Shown one piece after another: positions 16,440-25,276 of a stretch of 64,000 nucleotides of DNA. Where the stretch lies: NCBI RefSeq assembly GCF_028307215.1, contig NZ_JAQMHV010000006.1, positions 84,682-148,681 on the forward strand, given 5' to 3'. Each line of letters begins with the position of its first letter. Positions within the stretch are counted from its first letter, which is position 1. The notes below the pieces were generated by a model, which was not told the DNA's origin, did no database searches, and was given only the letters and a program-made list of their open reading frames with translations. The position numbers and the translations under genes were made by a program. The DNA comes from Falsirhodobacter sp. 20TX0035 (GTDB lineage Bacteria; Pseudomonadota; Alphaproteobacteria; Rhodobacterales; Rhodobacteraceae).

Positions 16440-17977
16440 GTCGCAGCCTTGTGCGCGGCTTCCTGACCGTCGGCGGCTGGACCTTCGGGTCGCGGCTGGC
16501 CGGGTTCACCCGCGACATCATGATGGCCGCCTATCTGGGCGCGGGCCCCGCGGCCGAGGCGTTCCTTGTCGCCTTTTCCCTGCCGAACATGTTCCGCCGC
16601 TTCTTTGCCGAAGGGGCGTTCAACATGGCCTTCGTGCCGATGTTCGCCAAGAAGGTCGAAGGAGACGAGGATCCGAAGGGCTTCGCCCGCGACGCGTTCA
16701 ACGGTCTGGGCACGGTGCTGGTCGCGGTCACGCTGATCGGCACGCTGGCGATGCCGCTGCTGGTCTGGGCCATGGCCTCGGGCTTCGGGGGCGACGAACG
16801 GTTCGGGCTGGCGGTGGAATACGGGCGGATCGGGTTCGTCTACATCCTGTTCATCTCCCTTGTCGCGTTGATGTCGGGGGTGCTGAACACCCATGGCCGC
16901 TTCACCGAGGCGACGGTCGTGCCCGTGCTGATGAACATCGTGTTCATCCTGGCGATGCTGCTGGCCGACCGGATGAACTGGGACATGGGCCTGACGCTGG
17001 CCTGGACGGTGCCGGTGACGGGGATCGCGCAGTTCGCCTTCACCTGGTGGGCGGCGCGGCGGGCGGGCTACACCTTCCTGCCCGGCCGCCCGCGCCTGAC
17101 GCCCGAACTGAAGCGCCTGCTGATCATCGCGGGGCCGGCCGTGCTGGCGGGCGGCGTGGTGCAGGTGAACCTTCTGGTGGGCCGGCAGGTCGCGTCCTTC
17201 ACCGAAGGGGCGGTGGGCTGGCTGTCCTATGCCGACCGGCTGTATCAGCTTCCCTTGGGCGTGGTGGGCATCGCCATCGGCACGGTGCTGCTGCCGGAAC
17301 TGTCGCGCCGCCTGCGCGCCGGGGACCATGAGGGCGGGCGCGCCAGCTTCAACCGCGGGATGGAGTTCGCGGCCCTGCTGACCCTGCCCGCCGCCGTGGC
17401 GCTGGTGGTGCTGGCGCTGCCTTTGGTGCAGGTCCTGTATCAGCGCGGCGCGTTCACGGCGCTGGACACGCACAACACGGCACTGGTGCTGGCGGCCTAC
17501 GGCCTTGGCCTGCCGGCCTTCGTGCTGCACAAGCTGTTCCAGCCCCTGTATTACGCGCGGGAGGACACGCGCAGCCCGTTCCGCTTCGCCCTGTGCGCGA
17601 TGGGGGTGAACGTGGTCTTCGCCGTGGGGCTGATGCCGGTGATGGGGTTCCTTGCCGCCGCGCTGGCCACCACGGTGTCCGGCTGGGTCATGTTCGCGCA
17701 GCTGTGGTGGGGGGCACGGCGGATGGGGGATGCGGTGCGTCCCGACGCCCGGCTGAAGGCGCGGCTGCCGCGAATCCTCCTCGCCTCGGTCGTGATGGGC
17801 GGGGTGCTTTGGGCGGCGACGCAGGCGCTGGCGGGCCCGCTGGCCGCCCCCACCCTGCGTTACGGGGCACTTGCGGCGCTGGTCGCGTTGGGGATCGTCA
17901 GCTATTTCGGCTCGGCCTTCCTGCTGGGGGCGTTCCGCCCGTCCGACATGAAGGCCGCGATGCGCCGTCAGCGCTGA
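16436..17977 (+). CDS. murJ: Lipid II flippase MurJ
   Basis: Inner-membrane flippase for the peptidoglycan precursor lipid II, 513 aa with about 14 membrane segments. It has MVF/MurJ family motifs: GSRLAGFTRDIMMAAYLGAG near the N-terminus and MFRRFFAEGAFNMAFVPMF. The start codon is TTG, embedded in the glnD stop (TTGA overlap), so translation probably depends on glnD. The glnD-murJ-rhomboid-trpS order is familiar from Rhodobacterales. Its 3' end overlaps the convergent rhomboid-like gene by 10 bp. Confidence 0.95.
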   Translation: MSRSLVRGFLTVGGWTFGSRLAGFTRDIMMAAYLGAGPAAEAFLVAFSLPNMFRRFFAEGAFNMAFVPMFAKKVEGDEDPKGFARDAFNGLGTVLVAVTLIGTLAMPLLVWAMASGFGGDERFGLAVEYGRIGFVYILFISLVALMSGVLNTHGRFTEATVVPVLMNIVFILAMLLADRMNWDMGLTLAWTVPVTGIAQFAFTWWAARRAGYTFLPGRPRLTPELKRLLIIAGPAVLAGGVVQVNLLVGRQVASFTEGAVGWLSYADRLYQLPLGVVGIAIGTVLLPELSRRLRAGDHEGGRASFNRGMEFAALLTLPAAVALVVLALPLVQVLYQRGAFTALDTHNTALVLAAYGLGLPAFVLHKLFQPLYYAREDTRSPFRFALCAMGVNVVFAVGLMPVMGFLAAALATTVSGWVMFAQLWWGARRMGDAVRPDARLKARLPRILLASVVMGGVLWAATQALAGPLAAPTLRYGALAALVALGIVSYFGSAFLLGAFRPSDMKAAMRRQR

Positions 17978-18645
17978 CGGACGCGGGCGATCACGCGCGA
18001 CCAGCCGCCGGGGCTGACGAGGAAGGACAGCAGGAACCCGGCGGCGAAGCCCGCAAGGTCCGCCACCCATTGCAGCCCGCCCCCGAACAGCGCCGCGAAG
18101 ATCAGCTGCACCCCCATCAGAAGGCCGATCAGGCTGAATGCGCGGTAGGGGTTGCTGCCCGTGCCGGCCAGGTTCACCCACAACAGGAAGGTGAAGCCAC
18201 CGATCAGCCCGTAGACGGCGGGATAGGCGCCATAGAGCGGCATCACGTTTCCGGGCAGCGCCATGAAGACCAGCGCCCCGGCGATGGCCGCGCCGAAGAA
18301 CACGACCAGAACGGCCACCGGGCGGAACGCCTCGCCCACGGTCTTGCCCAGCGCCAGAAGGATCACCACGGCAAAGATCGCCTGCGTGACCGACCCCTGC
18401 ACGAAGGGATAAAGGACGATCCGCATCACGTGCTGGGGCGGCCAGTCGCCCGCCGCCCACATCGCCTTGAAGATCTGCGGAAAGAACGCGAACCGCTCCA
18501 CCGCCTCCAGCCGCCAGCCCAGCGCGCCGGGGTTGGAGGTCAGCCCCGACTGGCCCAGCGCGAAGGCCAGTTCCATCGCGATCATGGGCAGCGCCAGCAG
18601 CCACACGACCCAGGGGAGCGGATTGATCGGAGCCTCGGTCTGCAT
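17968..18645 (-). CDS. Rhomboid-family membrane protein, catalytic residues replaced
   Basis: Membrane protein of the rhomboid family, 225 aa, six to seven hydrophobic segments. The position of the catalytic GxSG motif reads GAYP (residues 139-142), so serine is replaced by tyrosine (Tyr141). The second catalytic block, usually AHLGGF, reads ADLAGF (residues 195-200), with Asp196 for histidine. It is therefore predicted to lack protease activity and may act as a pseudo-protease or chaperone-like protein. I chose ATG 18643-18645 (MQTEAPINPL); a longer frame upstream is unlikely. It is convergent with murJ and divergent from trpS. Confidence 0.8.
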   Translation of the reverse strand: MQTEAPINPLPWVVWLLALPMIAMELAFALGQSGLTSNPGALGWRLEAVERFAFFPQIFKAMWAAGDWPPQHVMRIVLYPFVQGSVTQAIFAVVILLALGKTVGEAFRPVAVLVVFFGAAIAGALVFMALPGNVMPLYGAYPAVYGLIGGFTFLLWVNLAGTGSNPYRAFSLIGLLMGVQLIFAALFGGGLQWVADLAGFAAGFLLSFLVSPGGWSRVIARVRQR

Positions 18646-18718
18646 CGCTTTTCCTTGCCTTGCCACGGCCCCCAGCGTTAAGCGGAAACCCTGACACATT
18701 CCAGACGGAGTTCACATC

Positions 18719-19762
18719 ATGGCCGAGCCGGTCCAAACGCCTCAGGCTTTCCCCACGCGCATCTTCTCGGGCATCCAACCCTCGGGAAGCCTCACGCTGG
18801 GCAACTACCTCGGCGCGCTGAAGCGCTTTGCGCAAAAACAGGACGAGGGGATCGAGACGCTCTATTGCGTCGTCGACCTGCACGCGATCACCGTCTGGCA
18901 GGACCCCGAAAAGCTGCGCCAGCAGACGCGTGAGGTGGCGGCCGCCTACATCGCCTCGGGCATCGATCCGAAGCGGTCGATCCTGTACAACCAGTCCCAA
19001 GTGCGGGCGCATGCCGAGCTTGCGTGGATCTTCAACTGCGTGGCGCGCATCGGCTGGATGTACCGGATGACGCAGTTCAAGGACAAGGCGGGCGCGAACT
19101 CTGAAAACTCCTCTCTGGGGCTGCTGGCCTATCCGTCGCTGATGGCGGCCGACATCCTGGCGTTCAAGGCGACCCATGTCCCGGTGGGCGAGGATCAGAA
19201 GCAGCATATCGAGCTGACGCGCGACATCGCGGCGAAGTTCAACCACGACTACAAGGTGAACTTTTTCCCCATCACCGAACCGCTGATCGAGGGGCCGGCG
19301 ACCAAGGTCATGTCCCTGCGCGACGGCACGAAGAAAATGTCGAAATCCGACCCGTCGGACCAAAGCCGCATCAACCTGACCGACGACGCCGACACCATCG
19401 CCAAGAAGATCCGCAAGGCGAAGACCGACGCCGAGCCCCTGCCCGACAATGTGGAGGGTCTGGAGGGACGTCCCGACGCCCGCAGCCTCGTGAACATCTA
19501 CGCGGCGCTGTCGGACCGGACCACGGCCGACGTGCTGACGGAATTCGCGGGCGCGCAGTTCGGCACTTTCAAGCCGGCGCTGGCCGATCTGGCGGTGGAA
19601 AAGCTGGGCCCCATTACGGCCGAGATGAACCGCCTGATGCAGGAGCCGGACGAGATCGACGCCATCCTGGGCCGCGGGGCGGAACGGGCGGAGGCGATCT
19701 CCTCGCCCATCCTGAATGATGTCTACGACATTGTGGGCATGATCCGCTCGCGGCAGGTCTGA
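18719..19762 (+). CDS. trpS: Tryptophanyl-tRNA synthetase
   Basis: Class I aminoacyl-tRNA synthetase charging tRNA-Trp, 347 aa. The HIGH-equivalent motif is in [18 protein letters not shown] near the N-terminus, and the KMSKS motif is exact ([10 protein letters not shown]). [17 protein letters not shown] is also diagnostic. The ATG at 18719 follows GGAG. It is divergent from the rhomboid-like gene, and a conserved membrane protein follows after 2 bp, probably in the same transcript. Confidence 0.97.
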   Translation: MAEPVQTPQAFPTRIFSGIQPSGSLTLGNYLGALKRFAQKQDEGIETLYCVVDLHAITVWQDPEKLRQQTREVAAAYIASGIDPKRSILYNQSQVRAHAELAWIFNCVARIGWMYRMTQFKDKAGANSENSSLGLLAYPSLMAADILAFKATHVPVGEDQKQHIELTRDIAAKFNHDYKVNFFPITEPLIEGPATKVMSLRDGTKKMSKSDPSDQSRINLTDDADTIAKKIRKAKTDAEPLPDNVEGLEGRPDARSLVNIYAALSDRTTADVLTEFAGAQFGTFKPALADLAVEKLGPITAEMNRLMQEPDEIDAILGRGAERAEAISSPILNDVYDIVGMIRSRQV

Positions 19763-19764
19763 GG

Positions 19765-20820
19765 ATGCGGCTGGCGGCGCGGGCGGGGCTGACGGCCCTG
19801 CTGGCGTGCTCGCTGGTCTTCACTCTCTGGTCGGGGATCCGCATCGCGCGGGACCCCGACCTGCGCCCCTTCACCGACCGTGCGGGGGCCGAGATCACTG
19901 CCGCGATGGACCGCGCCATGGCGGAGGAGGCGACCCCCGCGCGCATCGCCCAGCGCCTTGCCGCCCTTCTGGCCGAAGACCCGCGCAACTGGATCGCCAT
20001 CGACGCCGTCCTCGCCGTGGCCGCCGAGCGGAACATCCCCGTCGACACCGCGGCGATTGAGGCGGCGCGGGCGGTGGATGGCGGCCTTTGGACGCAGATG
20101 TCTGATTGCGCGGCCTGCGCCTATGACGCGGCGAACTGCCAGTTGTCGGCGATGCTGCTGTGCCAGGCGCCGGTGGCGCTGACCAGCCTGGGCGACATTG
20201 CCGGCCTGACGCGGGGCGGGCTGGCTTATCTGTCGGACGAACCGGTGGATGTGCTGGATGTGGGCCTGTCGGCCGTGGGGCTGGGGGCGACGGCGCTGAT
20301 CCTCGCCTCGGGCGGGACGACGGTGGGGGTGCGGGCGGGCGCGGCGGTGGTGAAGACCGCGCGCCGGATGCGCCTTCTGTCGCCGCCGCTGACCACGCGC
20401 CTGACCCGTGCCGTGCGCGAGGGGGTGGACTGGGCCGCCCTGCCCGCCGTGCGCGGCACCGACGACGTGGCCCGCCTTTTGCGCCCCGCCGCACTGGACC
20501 CGGTGCTGGACGTGGTCCGCAGCGTGAACCGGATGGAAGGGGCGCTGCCCCCGCTGGAAACCCTTCACCTTCTGCGCCACGTGGACGACGCGGCCGAGGC
20601 GCGGCGCATCGCCAACGCCTCCGAAGCGCTGGGCGCCCGCACCGTGGGCCGGATGGAGGTTCTGGGCAAGGCGCGGTTCCTGCGCGCCACGGTCCGGCTG
20701 TCCAACGCCGCGCTGGGGCTGGCCGCAGGGTTCTTCGGCCTGATGCTGGCACTGGCCGGGATGATGGCGCAGCTGGGTCAGACGCTGGCCCTGCGCGGAT
20801 TGCGGCACTGGGCCCGCTGA
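19765..20820 (+). CDS. Membrane protein of unknown function, 351 aa
   Basis: I do not recognise a named family. The N-terminus has one hydrophobic anchor or signal segment (LTALLACSLVFTLWSGI). A cysteine-rich stretch, SDCAACAYDAANCQLSAMLLC, lies at about residues 113-133. A glycine/alanine-rich hydrophobic segment occurs near residues 170-190 and a final membrane helix near residues 315-335. This suggests an envelope protein with a possible metal- or disulfide-bearing patch between membrane segments. It starts 2 bp after trpS and is probably cotranscribed. Codon usage matches neighbouring core genes, so it looks resident rather than acquired. Confidence 0.75.
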   Translation: MRLAARAGLTALLACSLVFTLWSGIRIARDPDLRPFTDRAGAEITAAMDRAMAEEATPARIAQRLAALLAEDPRNWIAIDAVLAVAAERNIPVDTAAIEAARAVDGGLWTQMSDCAACAYDAANCQLSAMLLCQAPVALTSLGDIAGLTRGGLAYLSDEPVDVLDVGLSAVGLGATALILASGGTTVGVRAGAAVVKTARRMRLLSPPLTTRLTRAVREGVDWAALPAVRGTDDVARLLRPAALDPVLDVVRSVNRMEGALPPLETLHLLRHVDDAAEARRIANASEALGARTVGRMEVLGKARFLRATVRLSNAALGLAAGFFGLMLALAGMMAQLGQTLALRGLRHWAR

Positions 20821-20890
20821 CGTTATCATGAAACTGCCACCGATTCGGCGCATGTTGTCCTTGGCTGCATCCTGTTCTTCGACCCAGCCC

Positions 20891-20933
20891 GCGCCTTCGG
20901 GTTCCCGTCCCCCAGACACTCCCCCGAAGGCGC
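20891..20933. repeat. Perfect 11-bp inverted repeat upstream of the aminotransferase
   Basis: GCGCCTTCGGG and CCCGAAGGCGC are exact complements separated by 21 nt. They lie in the 168-bp gap before the branched-chain aminotransferase gene. It may terminate trpS-operon transcription or act as a leader structure. There is no T-run and no clear leader peptide rich in branched-chain codons. Confidence 0.5.
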
Positions 20934-20988
20934 CCCTTGCCCACCCGGCGCCATGATGGTCTAACCACCCTCCGCGACAAAGGAGAGC

Positions 20989-21846
20989 ATGATGGCATTC
21001 GGCACGCAGATCCGCACCTGGTTCGAGGGCAGCTGGCACGAGGGCGACATCCCGGTCATGAAGGCCGCCGATCACGGGCTGTGGCAAGGCTCCAACGTGT
21101 TCGACGGCGCGCGCCTGTTCGACGGCGTGACGCCGGATCTGGACCTGCACTGCGCCCGGCTCAACCGCTCTGCCGAAGCGCTGATGATCACGCCGACCGT
21201 CGATCCGGCCGAAATGGTGGAGATCGTGCGCGAGGGGCTGAAGGGCTATGACACGGCCGTCTACATCCGCCCGATGTACTGGGCCGTGGACGGGTCGGAC
21301 CTGGGCGTGTCCCCGGCCGAGGATTCGACGGGCTTCGCCATCAGCCTTGAAGCCGTGCCCCTGCCCCCGGCCGACCGCACCACCACGCTGACGCGCACCC
21401 GCTTCCGCCGCCCGGTGCTGGAGGATGCGGTCTGCAACGCCAAGGCGGGCGCGCTTTATCCCAACAACGCGCGCATGCTGGTGGAGGCCAAGCGCAAGGG
21501 CTTCGGCAACGCGCTGGTGGCGGACGCGATGGGCAACGTGGCCGAAACCGCCACCGCCAACGTGTTCCTGGTGCGCGACGGCGTCGTCTTCACCCCTATC
21601 GCCAACGGCACCTTCCTGTCGGGCATCACCCGCGCGCGCCACATCGCCAACCTGCGCGCCGACGGGGTGGAGGTGCGGGAAACCGTGCTGACCTTCGACG
21701 ACTTCCATGCGGCGGACGAGGTGTTCCTGTCGGGCAACTTCTCCAAGGTGCAGGCGGTGACGCGGTTCGACCACACCGAATACGCCCACGGCCCCGTCAC
21801 GAAGCGGGTGCGCGAGTTGTACATGGACTTCGCCCATTCGCGCTGA
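20989..21846 (+). CDS. ilvE: Branched-chain amino acid aminotransferase
   Basis: PLP-dependent class IV aminotransferase, 285 aa, interconverting branched-chain amino acids and their 2-oxo acids. The expected PLP lysine is in VCNAKAGALYPNNARMLVEA, followed by the family block GNVAETATANVFLV and then TPIANGTFLSGITR (phosphate-binding region). Two ATGs in tandem (20989, 20992) follow AAAGGAG. D-amino-acid transaminase or 4-amino-4-deoxychorismate lyase belong to the same fold, but length and motifs favour IlvE. It is monocistronic or starts a short group with the universal stress protein gene. Confidence 0.85.
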   Translation: MMAFGTQIRTWFEGSWHEGDIPVMKAADHGLWQGSNVFDGARLFDGVTPDLDLHCARLNRSAEALMITPTVDPAEMVEIVREGLKGYDTAVYIRPMYWAVDGSDLGVSPAEDSTGFAISLEAVPLPPADRTTTLTRTRFRRPVLEDAVCNAKAGALYPNNARMLVEAKRKGFGNALVADAMGNVAETATANVFLVRDGVVFTPIANGTFLSGITRARHIANLRADGVEVRETVLTFDDFHAADEVFLSGNFSKVQAVTRFDHTEYAHGPVTKRVRELYMDFAHSR

Positions 21847-21898
21847 GGCGCTTGCATTTCAGGACCATGCGGCCAACATCGGTCGGGGAGGACGGATC

Positions 21899-22354
21899 AT
21901 GCGGAAATTCCTTGTCGTGCTGGATGACAGCCGCGAATGCCTGAACGCCATGCGCTATGCCGCCTATCGCGCCGCCCATACGGGGGGCGGCGTGGTGATC
22001 CTGGCCGTGATCGAGCAGGAGGACATGCAGCATTTCATGGGCGTGGCCGATGTCATGCGGACCGAGGCGCGCGAGCGGATCGAGGCGCATTACGAGGTCT
22101 TCGCGAAATGGATGCGCGACCGGCAGGGCGTCCACCCCTCGCTGGAGGTGCGCGAGGGAGACACGGGGCAGGAGATCCTGAAGCTGGTGGAGGAGGACCC
22201 CACCATCGGCATCCTCGTACTGGGCGCCAGCGTGGAAAAGGGCGGCCCGGGCCCCCTCGTGACGCAGATGACCCGCAACGCGGGCACCCTGCCCATTCCC
22301 GTGACGGTGGTGCCGGGCGATCTGTCCAAGGAGCGGCTGGAAGCGATCACCTGA
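21899..22354 (+). CDS. Universal stress protein (UspA family)
   Basis: Cytoplasmic UspA-fold protein, 151 aa. It starts MRKFLVVLDDSRECLNAMRY, the conserved first strand with acidic residues. The later part, ILVLGASVEKGGPGPLVTQM, resembles the ATP-binding G-2x-G-9x-G(S/T) loop of the family but in modified form. The role is general stress adaptation; no specific partner is known. It lies 52 bp after ilvE and 55 bp before a small conserved protein. Confidence 0.85.
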   Translation: MRKFLVVLDDSRECLNAMRYAAYRAAHTGGGVVILAVIEQEDMQHFMGVADVMRTEARERIEAHYEVFAKWMRDRQGVHPSLEVREGDTGQEILKLVEEDPTIGILVLGASVEKGGPGPLVTQMTRNAGTLPIPVTVVPGDLSKERLEAIT

Positions 22355-22409
22355 CGGGAACTTCCCGCCGCACCTGCGGTTTCCCCTGCCGAACCCCCCG
22401 GAGGAAACC

Positions 22410-22670
22410 ATGTCCGAATCGCACAAGACCCAAGACCACGACACGATCCGCGAATGGGCCGAGTCCCGCGACGGCCACCCTGCCAAGATCGAGACGAAGG
22501 GCGAAGGCGGCATCCTGCGCATCGACTTCGGCGAACCCGAGGAGAACCTGACCCCGATCGAGTGGGAGGAGTTCTTCGAGATCTTCGACAACAGCGGCCT
22601 GACCTTCCTGTATCAGGACAAGGTGGCCGACGGCGGCACCTCGCGCTTCAACAAGTTCGTCGCCGATTAG
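22410..22670 (+). CDS. Small conserved protein, 86 aa, unknown function
   Basis: Acidic soluble protein (MSESHKTQDHDTIREWAESR...). It contains the pattern IREWAESRDGHPAKI, then GILRIDFGEP, then IEWEEFFEIFDNSGLTFLYQ and ADGGTSRFNKFV. I have seen this arrangement in conserved proteins sometimes labelled as glucan-branching-enzyme-related, a name with no basis in domain content. A GGAGG ribosome site precedes the start. It stands between the stress protein gene and the Fe-S scaffold gene. Confidence 0.75.
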   Translation: MSESHKTQDHDTIREWAESRDGHPAKIETKGEGGILRIDFGEPEENLTPIEWEEFFEIFDNSGLTFLYQDKVADGGTSRFNKFVAD

Positions 22671-22684
22671 AATCGTTCCAAAAC

Positions 22685-22713
22685 TTGACAGGGGCGGCCT
22701 TCGGGCGCATATC
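22685..22713 (+). promoter_or_regulatory. Sigma70-like promoter of the Fe-S scaffold gene
   Basis: TTGACA (22685-22690), a 17-bp spacer and CATATC (22708-22713) lie 23 bp upstream of the ATG at 22737. The -35 is a consensus match and the -10 is weak. Confidence 0.55.
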
Positions 22714-22736
22714 GGTGCCAACCTTGGAGGCTGCCC

Positions 22737-23297
22737 ATGTTCATCCAGACCGAACCCACCCCGAACCCCACCACCTTGAAGTTCCTGCCGGGCCGGCAGG
22801 TGCTGGACCTCGGCACCGCGGACTTCCCGTCCGAAGCGGCGGCGGGCGCCTCCCCCCTGGCGAAGCGCATCTTCGCCGTGGGCGGCGTGGCGGGCGTGTT
22901 CTTCGGGCACGACTTCATCACCGTGACCAAGGCCGAAGGCCGCGAATGGGACCATGTGAAGCCCGCCGTGCTGGGCGCCATCATGGAGCATTTTCAGTCG
23001 GGCGAACCCGTCATCGCCGGTGAACGCGCGGCCTCCGCCCATGCCGAACACAATGGCGAGGATGGCGACATCGTCGAGCAGATCAAGGAACTGCTGGACA
23101 CCCGTGTTCGTCCGGCCGTGGCGCAGGATGGCGGCGACATCACCTTCCACGGCTTTGATCGCGGCATCGTCTATCTGCACATGCAGGGCGCCTGCGCGGG
23201 CTGCCCGTCCTCGACCCTGACGCTGAAGATGGGGATCGAGAACCTGCTGCGCCACTACATCCCCGAGGTGCTGGAGGTGCGTCCGGTTGCGGCCTGA
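22737..23297 (+). CDS. NifU-family Fe-S cluster scaffold (Nfu type)
   Basis: Fe-S carrier or scaffold protein, 186 aa. The N-terminal Nfu_N domain begins MFIQTEPTPNPTTLKFLPGR. The C-terminal NifU domain holds the cluster-binding CAGCPSSTLTLKMGIENLL (about residues 153-171). It transfers clusters to client enzymes in the cytoplasm. A TTGACA promoter and GGAGG site precede it. The 3' end overlaps the TTG start of tsaB by 11 bp, so nfu-tsaB-rimI behaves as one operon. Confidence 0.93.
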   Translation: MFIQTEPTPNPTTLKFLPGRQVLDLGTADFPSEAAAGASPLAKRIFAVGGVAGVFFGHDFITVTKAEGREWDHVKPAVLGAIMEHFQSGEPVIAGERAASAHAEHNGEDGDIVEQIKELLDTRVRPAVAQDGGDITFHGFDRGIVYLHMQGACAGCPSSTLTLKMGIENLLRHYIPEVLEVRPVAA

Positions 23298-23865
23298 CGC
23301 GCTGATCCTTGCCTTCGACACATCGGCCGCGCATTGCGCGGCCGCTTTGCTGCAAGGCGACACGGTTCTGGCGCAGGCCGAGGAGCCGATGGCCAAGGGC
23401 CAGGCCGAACGCCTGATCCCCCTGCTGGAAGAGGTGCTGGCCGACGCGGGCAAGCGCTGGTCCGATCTGGACGCGCTGGCCGTGGGCACCGGCCCCGGCA
23501 ACTTCACGGGCGTGCGCATTGCGGTGGCGGCGGCTCGGGGTCTGGCGCTGGGGCTGGACATTCCCGCCCTTGGCGTCACCACCCTTGAGGCGCGGGCCCA
23601 CGGCCTGCCCCGCCCCTTCGTGGTGGCCGAGGATGCCCGGCGCGGCGCCTTCTATGTCCAGACCTTCGGCCCCGACACCCCGGCCCGCCTGACCGAAACG
23701 GTCCCTGACGGCCCGCAGCATCCCCCGCTGTTTCCGCTGGCCGAGGCGATCGCCCGCGTGGCCGCCACCCGAACGCCGGATGGCCCACCCGCGCCCTTCT
23801 ACCTGCGCGGCGCGGATGCAGCCCCGCCGTCGGACCCGCCGCCGGTGATTCTGGATGTGGAATGA
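23287..23865 (+). CDS. tsaB: tRNA threonylcarbamoyladenosine biosynthesis protein TsaB
   Basis: Partner of TsaD in forming t6A37 in tRNA, of the actin-like ASKHA fold, 192 aa. It has ILAFDTSAAHCAAALL at the N-terminus and GTGPGNFTGVRIAVAAARGL, the family hallmark. The start is a TTG that overlaps the nfu stop. It overlaps rimI by 11 bp. The tsaB-rimI order is common in alphaproteobacteria. It is shorter than E. coli TsaB (231 aa), as usual in this clade. Confidence 0.92.
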   Translation: MRPDALILAFDTSAAHCAAALLQGDTVLAQAEEPMAKGQAERLIPLLEEVLADAGKRWSDLDALAVGTGPGNFTGVRIAVAAARGLALGLDIPALGVTTLEARAHGLPRPFVVAEDARRGAFYVQTFGPDTPARLTETVPDGPQHPPLFPLAEAIARVAATRTPDGPPAPFYLRGADAAPPSDPPPVILDVE

Positions 23866-24244
23866 TCTGTCCGCGATCCACGCGGCCTCCTTCACCCACC
23901 CCGCGCCCTGGTCGGCACACGACCTGCAATCGGCGGCCGAAAGCCCTGGCGTGTTCCTGCTGCGCGAGGATCAGGGCTTCCTGATCGGCCGCGCCATCGC
24001 CGGAGAGGCGGAGCTGCTGACGCTGGCCACCCATCCCGACGCCCGCCGCCGGGGAATCGGGGCGCGGCTGGTCGTGGGCTTCCTTGTCCGCGCCGCCGAA
24101 ACCGCCGACACGGCCTTTCTGGAAGTGGCCGCCGACAATCCCGGCGCGATCCGCCTTTACACCGCCCACGGCTTTGCCGAAGTGGCCCGCCGCCCCCGCT
24201 ATTATGGGGGGGTGGACGCGCTTGTGATGCGTTGCCCTCTCTAG
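23855..24244 (+). CDS. rimI: GNAT N-acetyltransferase, RimI-like
   Basis: Predicted acetyl-CoA-dependent N-acetyltransferase, 129 aa, of the RimI type that acetylates ribosomal protein S18 in E. coli. The acetyl-CoA loop is DARRRGIGARLV, followed by FLEVAADNPGAIRLYTAHGF, the typical motif B. ATG 23855 overlaps the end of tsaB. The function is inferred from the tsaB neighbour and family match. A different GNAT specificity cannot be excluded. Confidence 0.85.
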   Translation: MWNDLSAIHAASFTHPAPWSAHDLQSAAESPGVFLLREDQGFLIGRAIAGEAELLTLATHPDARRRGIGARLVVGFLVRAAETADTAFLEVAADNPGAIRLYTAHGFAEVARRPRYYGGVDALVMRCPL

Positions 24245-24286
24245 TCAGTCGCTTATACTGGGCACAATCAACATGGAGGCCGCCCC

Positions 24287-25276
24287 GTGACTTTGAAAGC
24301 CGTTCTTGGCGCAACCGCGCTTGCGCTGACCGCCACCACAGCCATGGCCGATCCGGCCCTGATCTTTGACCTTGGCGGCAAGTTCGACAAGTCCTTCAAC
24401 GAGGCGGCCTATACCGGCGCCCAACGCTGGGCCGAGGAAACGGGCGGCAAATACCGCGAGATCGAGATGCAGTCCGAAGCCCAGCGCGAACAGGCGTTGC
24501 GGCGGCTGGCGCAATCGGGGTCGAACCCGATCGTCATGACGGGCTTTTCGTTCTCGGACGTGCTGACGCAGGTGGCAGCGGATTACCCGGACACCAAGTT
24601 CGTCATCATCGACTCGGTCGTGGAAGCGCCCAACGTCCGTTCGGTCGTCTTCTCCGAGGAGGAAGGGTCGTATCTGGCAGGGCTCATGGCGGGCATGGCG
24701 TCGAAGACCGGCACCGTCGGCTTCATCGGCGGCATGGACATCCCGCTGATCCGCAAATTCGGCTGCGGCTATGCGCAGGGTGCGGTGGCGGCGAACCCGC
24801 AGGCCAAGGTTCTGGTGAGCTGGACGGGATCGACCCCGGCCGCTTGGAACGATCCGGTGCGCGGCGGCGAACTGGCCCGTGCCCAGATCGGCCAAGGGGC
24901 GGACGTGATCTATCACGGGGCGGGCGGCACCGGCATCGGCATTCTTCAGGCCGCCGCGGATGAAGGCATCCTCTCCATCGGCGTCGACAGCAACCAGAAC
25001 ATGCTGCATCCGGGGCAGGTCCTCACCTCCATGGTCAAGAGCGTGGACGTCGCCGTGGAGGACGCGTTCAAGCAGGGCGAGGCCATGGAAGGCGGCACCG
25101 TCACGCTGGGGCTTGCCCAACAGGGCGTCGTCGTCGCCATGGACGAAAACAACGCCGCACTGGTCACGCCCGAGATGAAGGCCGCGGTCGAGGATGCGAC
25201 GCAGAAGATCATCGCCGGTGAGATCGCGGTTCATGACTACATGACCGACGACACCTGCCCGGTCGCCGGCTTCTGA
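24287..25276 (+). CDS. BMP-family ABC transporter substrate-binding protein (nucleoside uptake)
   Basis: Periplasmic binding protein of the Bmp/PnrA family, 329 aa. A signal peptide ends ATTAMA. The mature protein begins DPALIFDLGGKFDKSFNEAAY, the family signature for nucleoside-binding proteins. There is no lipobox cysteine, as expected for a soluble periplasmic protein. The GTG start is at 24287. It is the first gene of a four-gene importer overlapping by single bases, followed by purine nucleoside phosphorylase, so purine nucleosides are the probable ligands. Confidence 0.9.
   Translation: MTLKAVLGATALALTATTAMADPALIFDLGGKFDKSFNEAAYTGAQRWAEETGGKYREIEMQSEAQREQALRRLAQSGSNPIVMTGFSFSDVLTQVAADYPDTKFVIIDSVVEAPNVRSVVFSEEEGSYLAGLMAGMASKTGTVGFIGGMDIPLIRKFGCGYAQGAVAANPQAKVLVSWTGSTPAAWNDPVRGGELARAQIGQGADVIYHGAGGTGIGILQAAADEGILSIGVDSNQNMLHPGQVLTSMVKSVDVAVEDAFKQGEAMEGGTVTLGLAQQGVVVAMDENNAALVTPEMKAAVEDATQKIIAGEIAVHDYMTDDTCPVAGF

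Noticed and set aside
16328..19363. 1011-residue open frame on the minus strand across murJ, rhomboid and trpS
   Set aside because: Histidine/arginine/glutamine-rich antisense frame with no motif, typical of GC-rich shadow frames.
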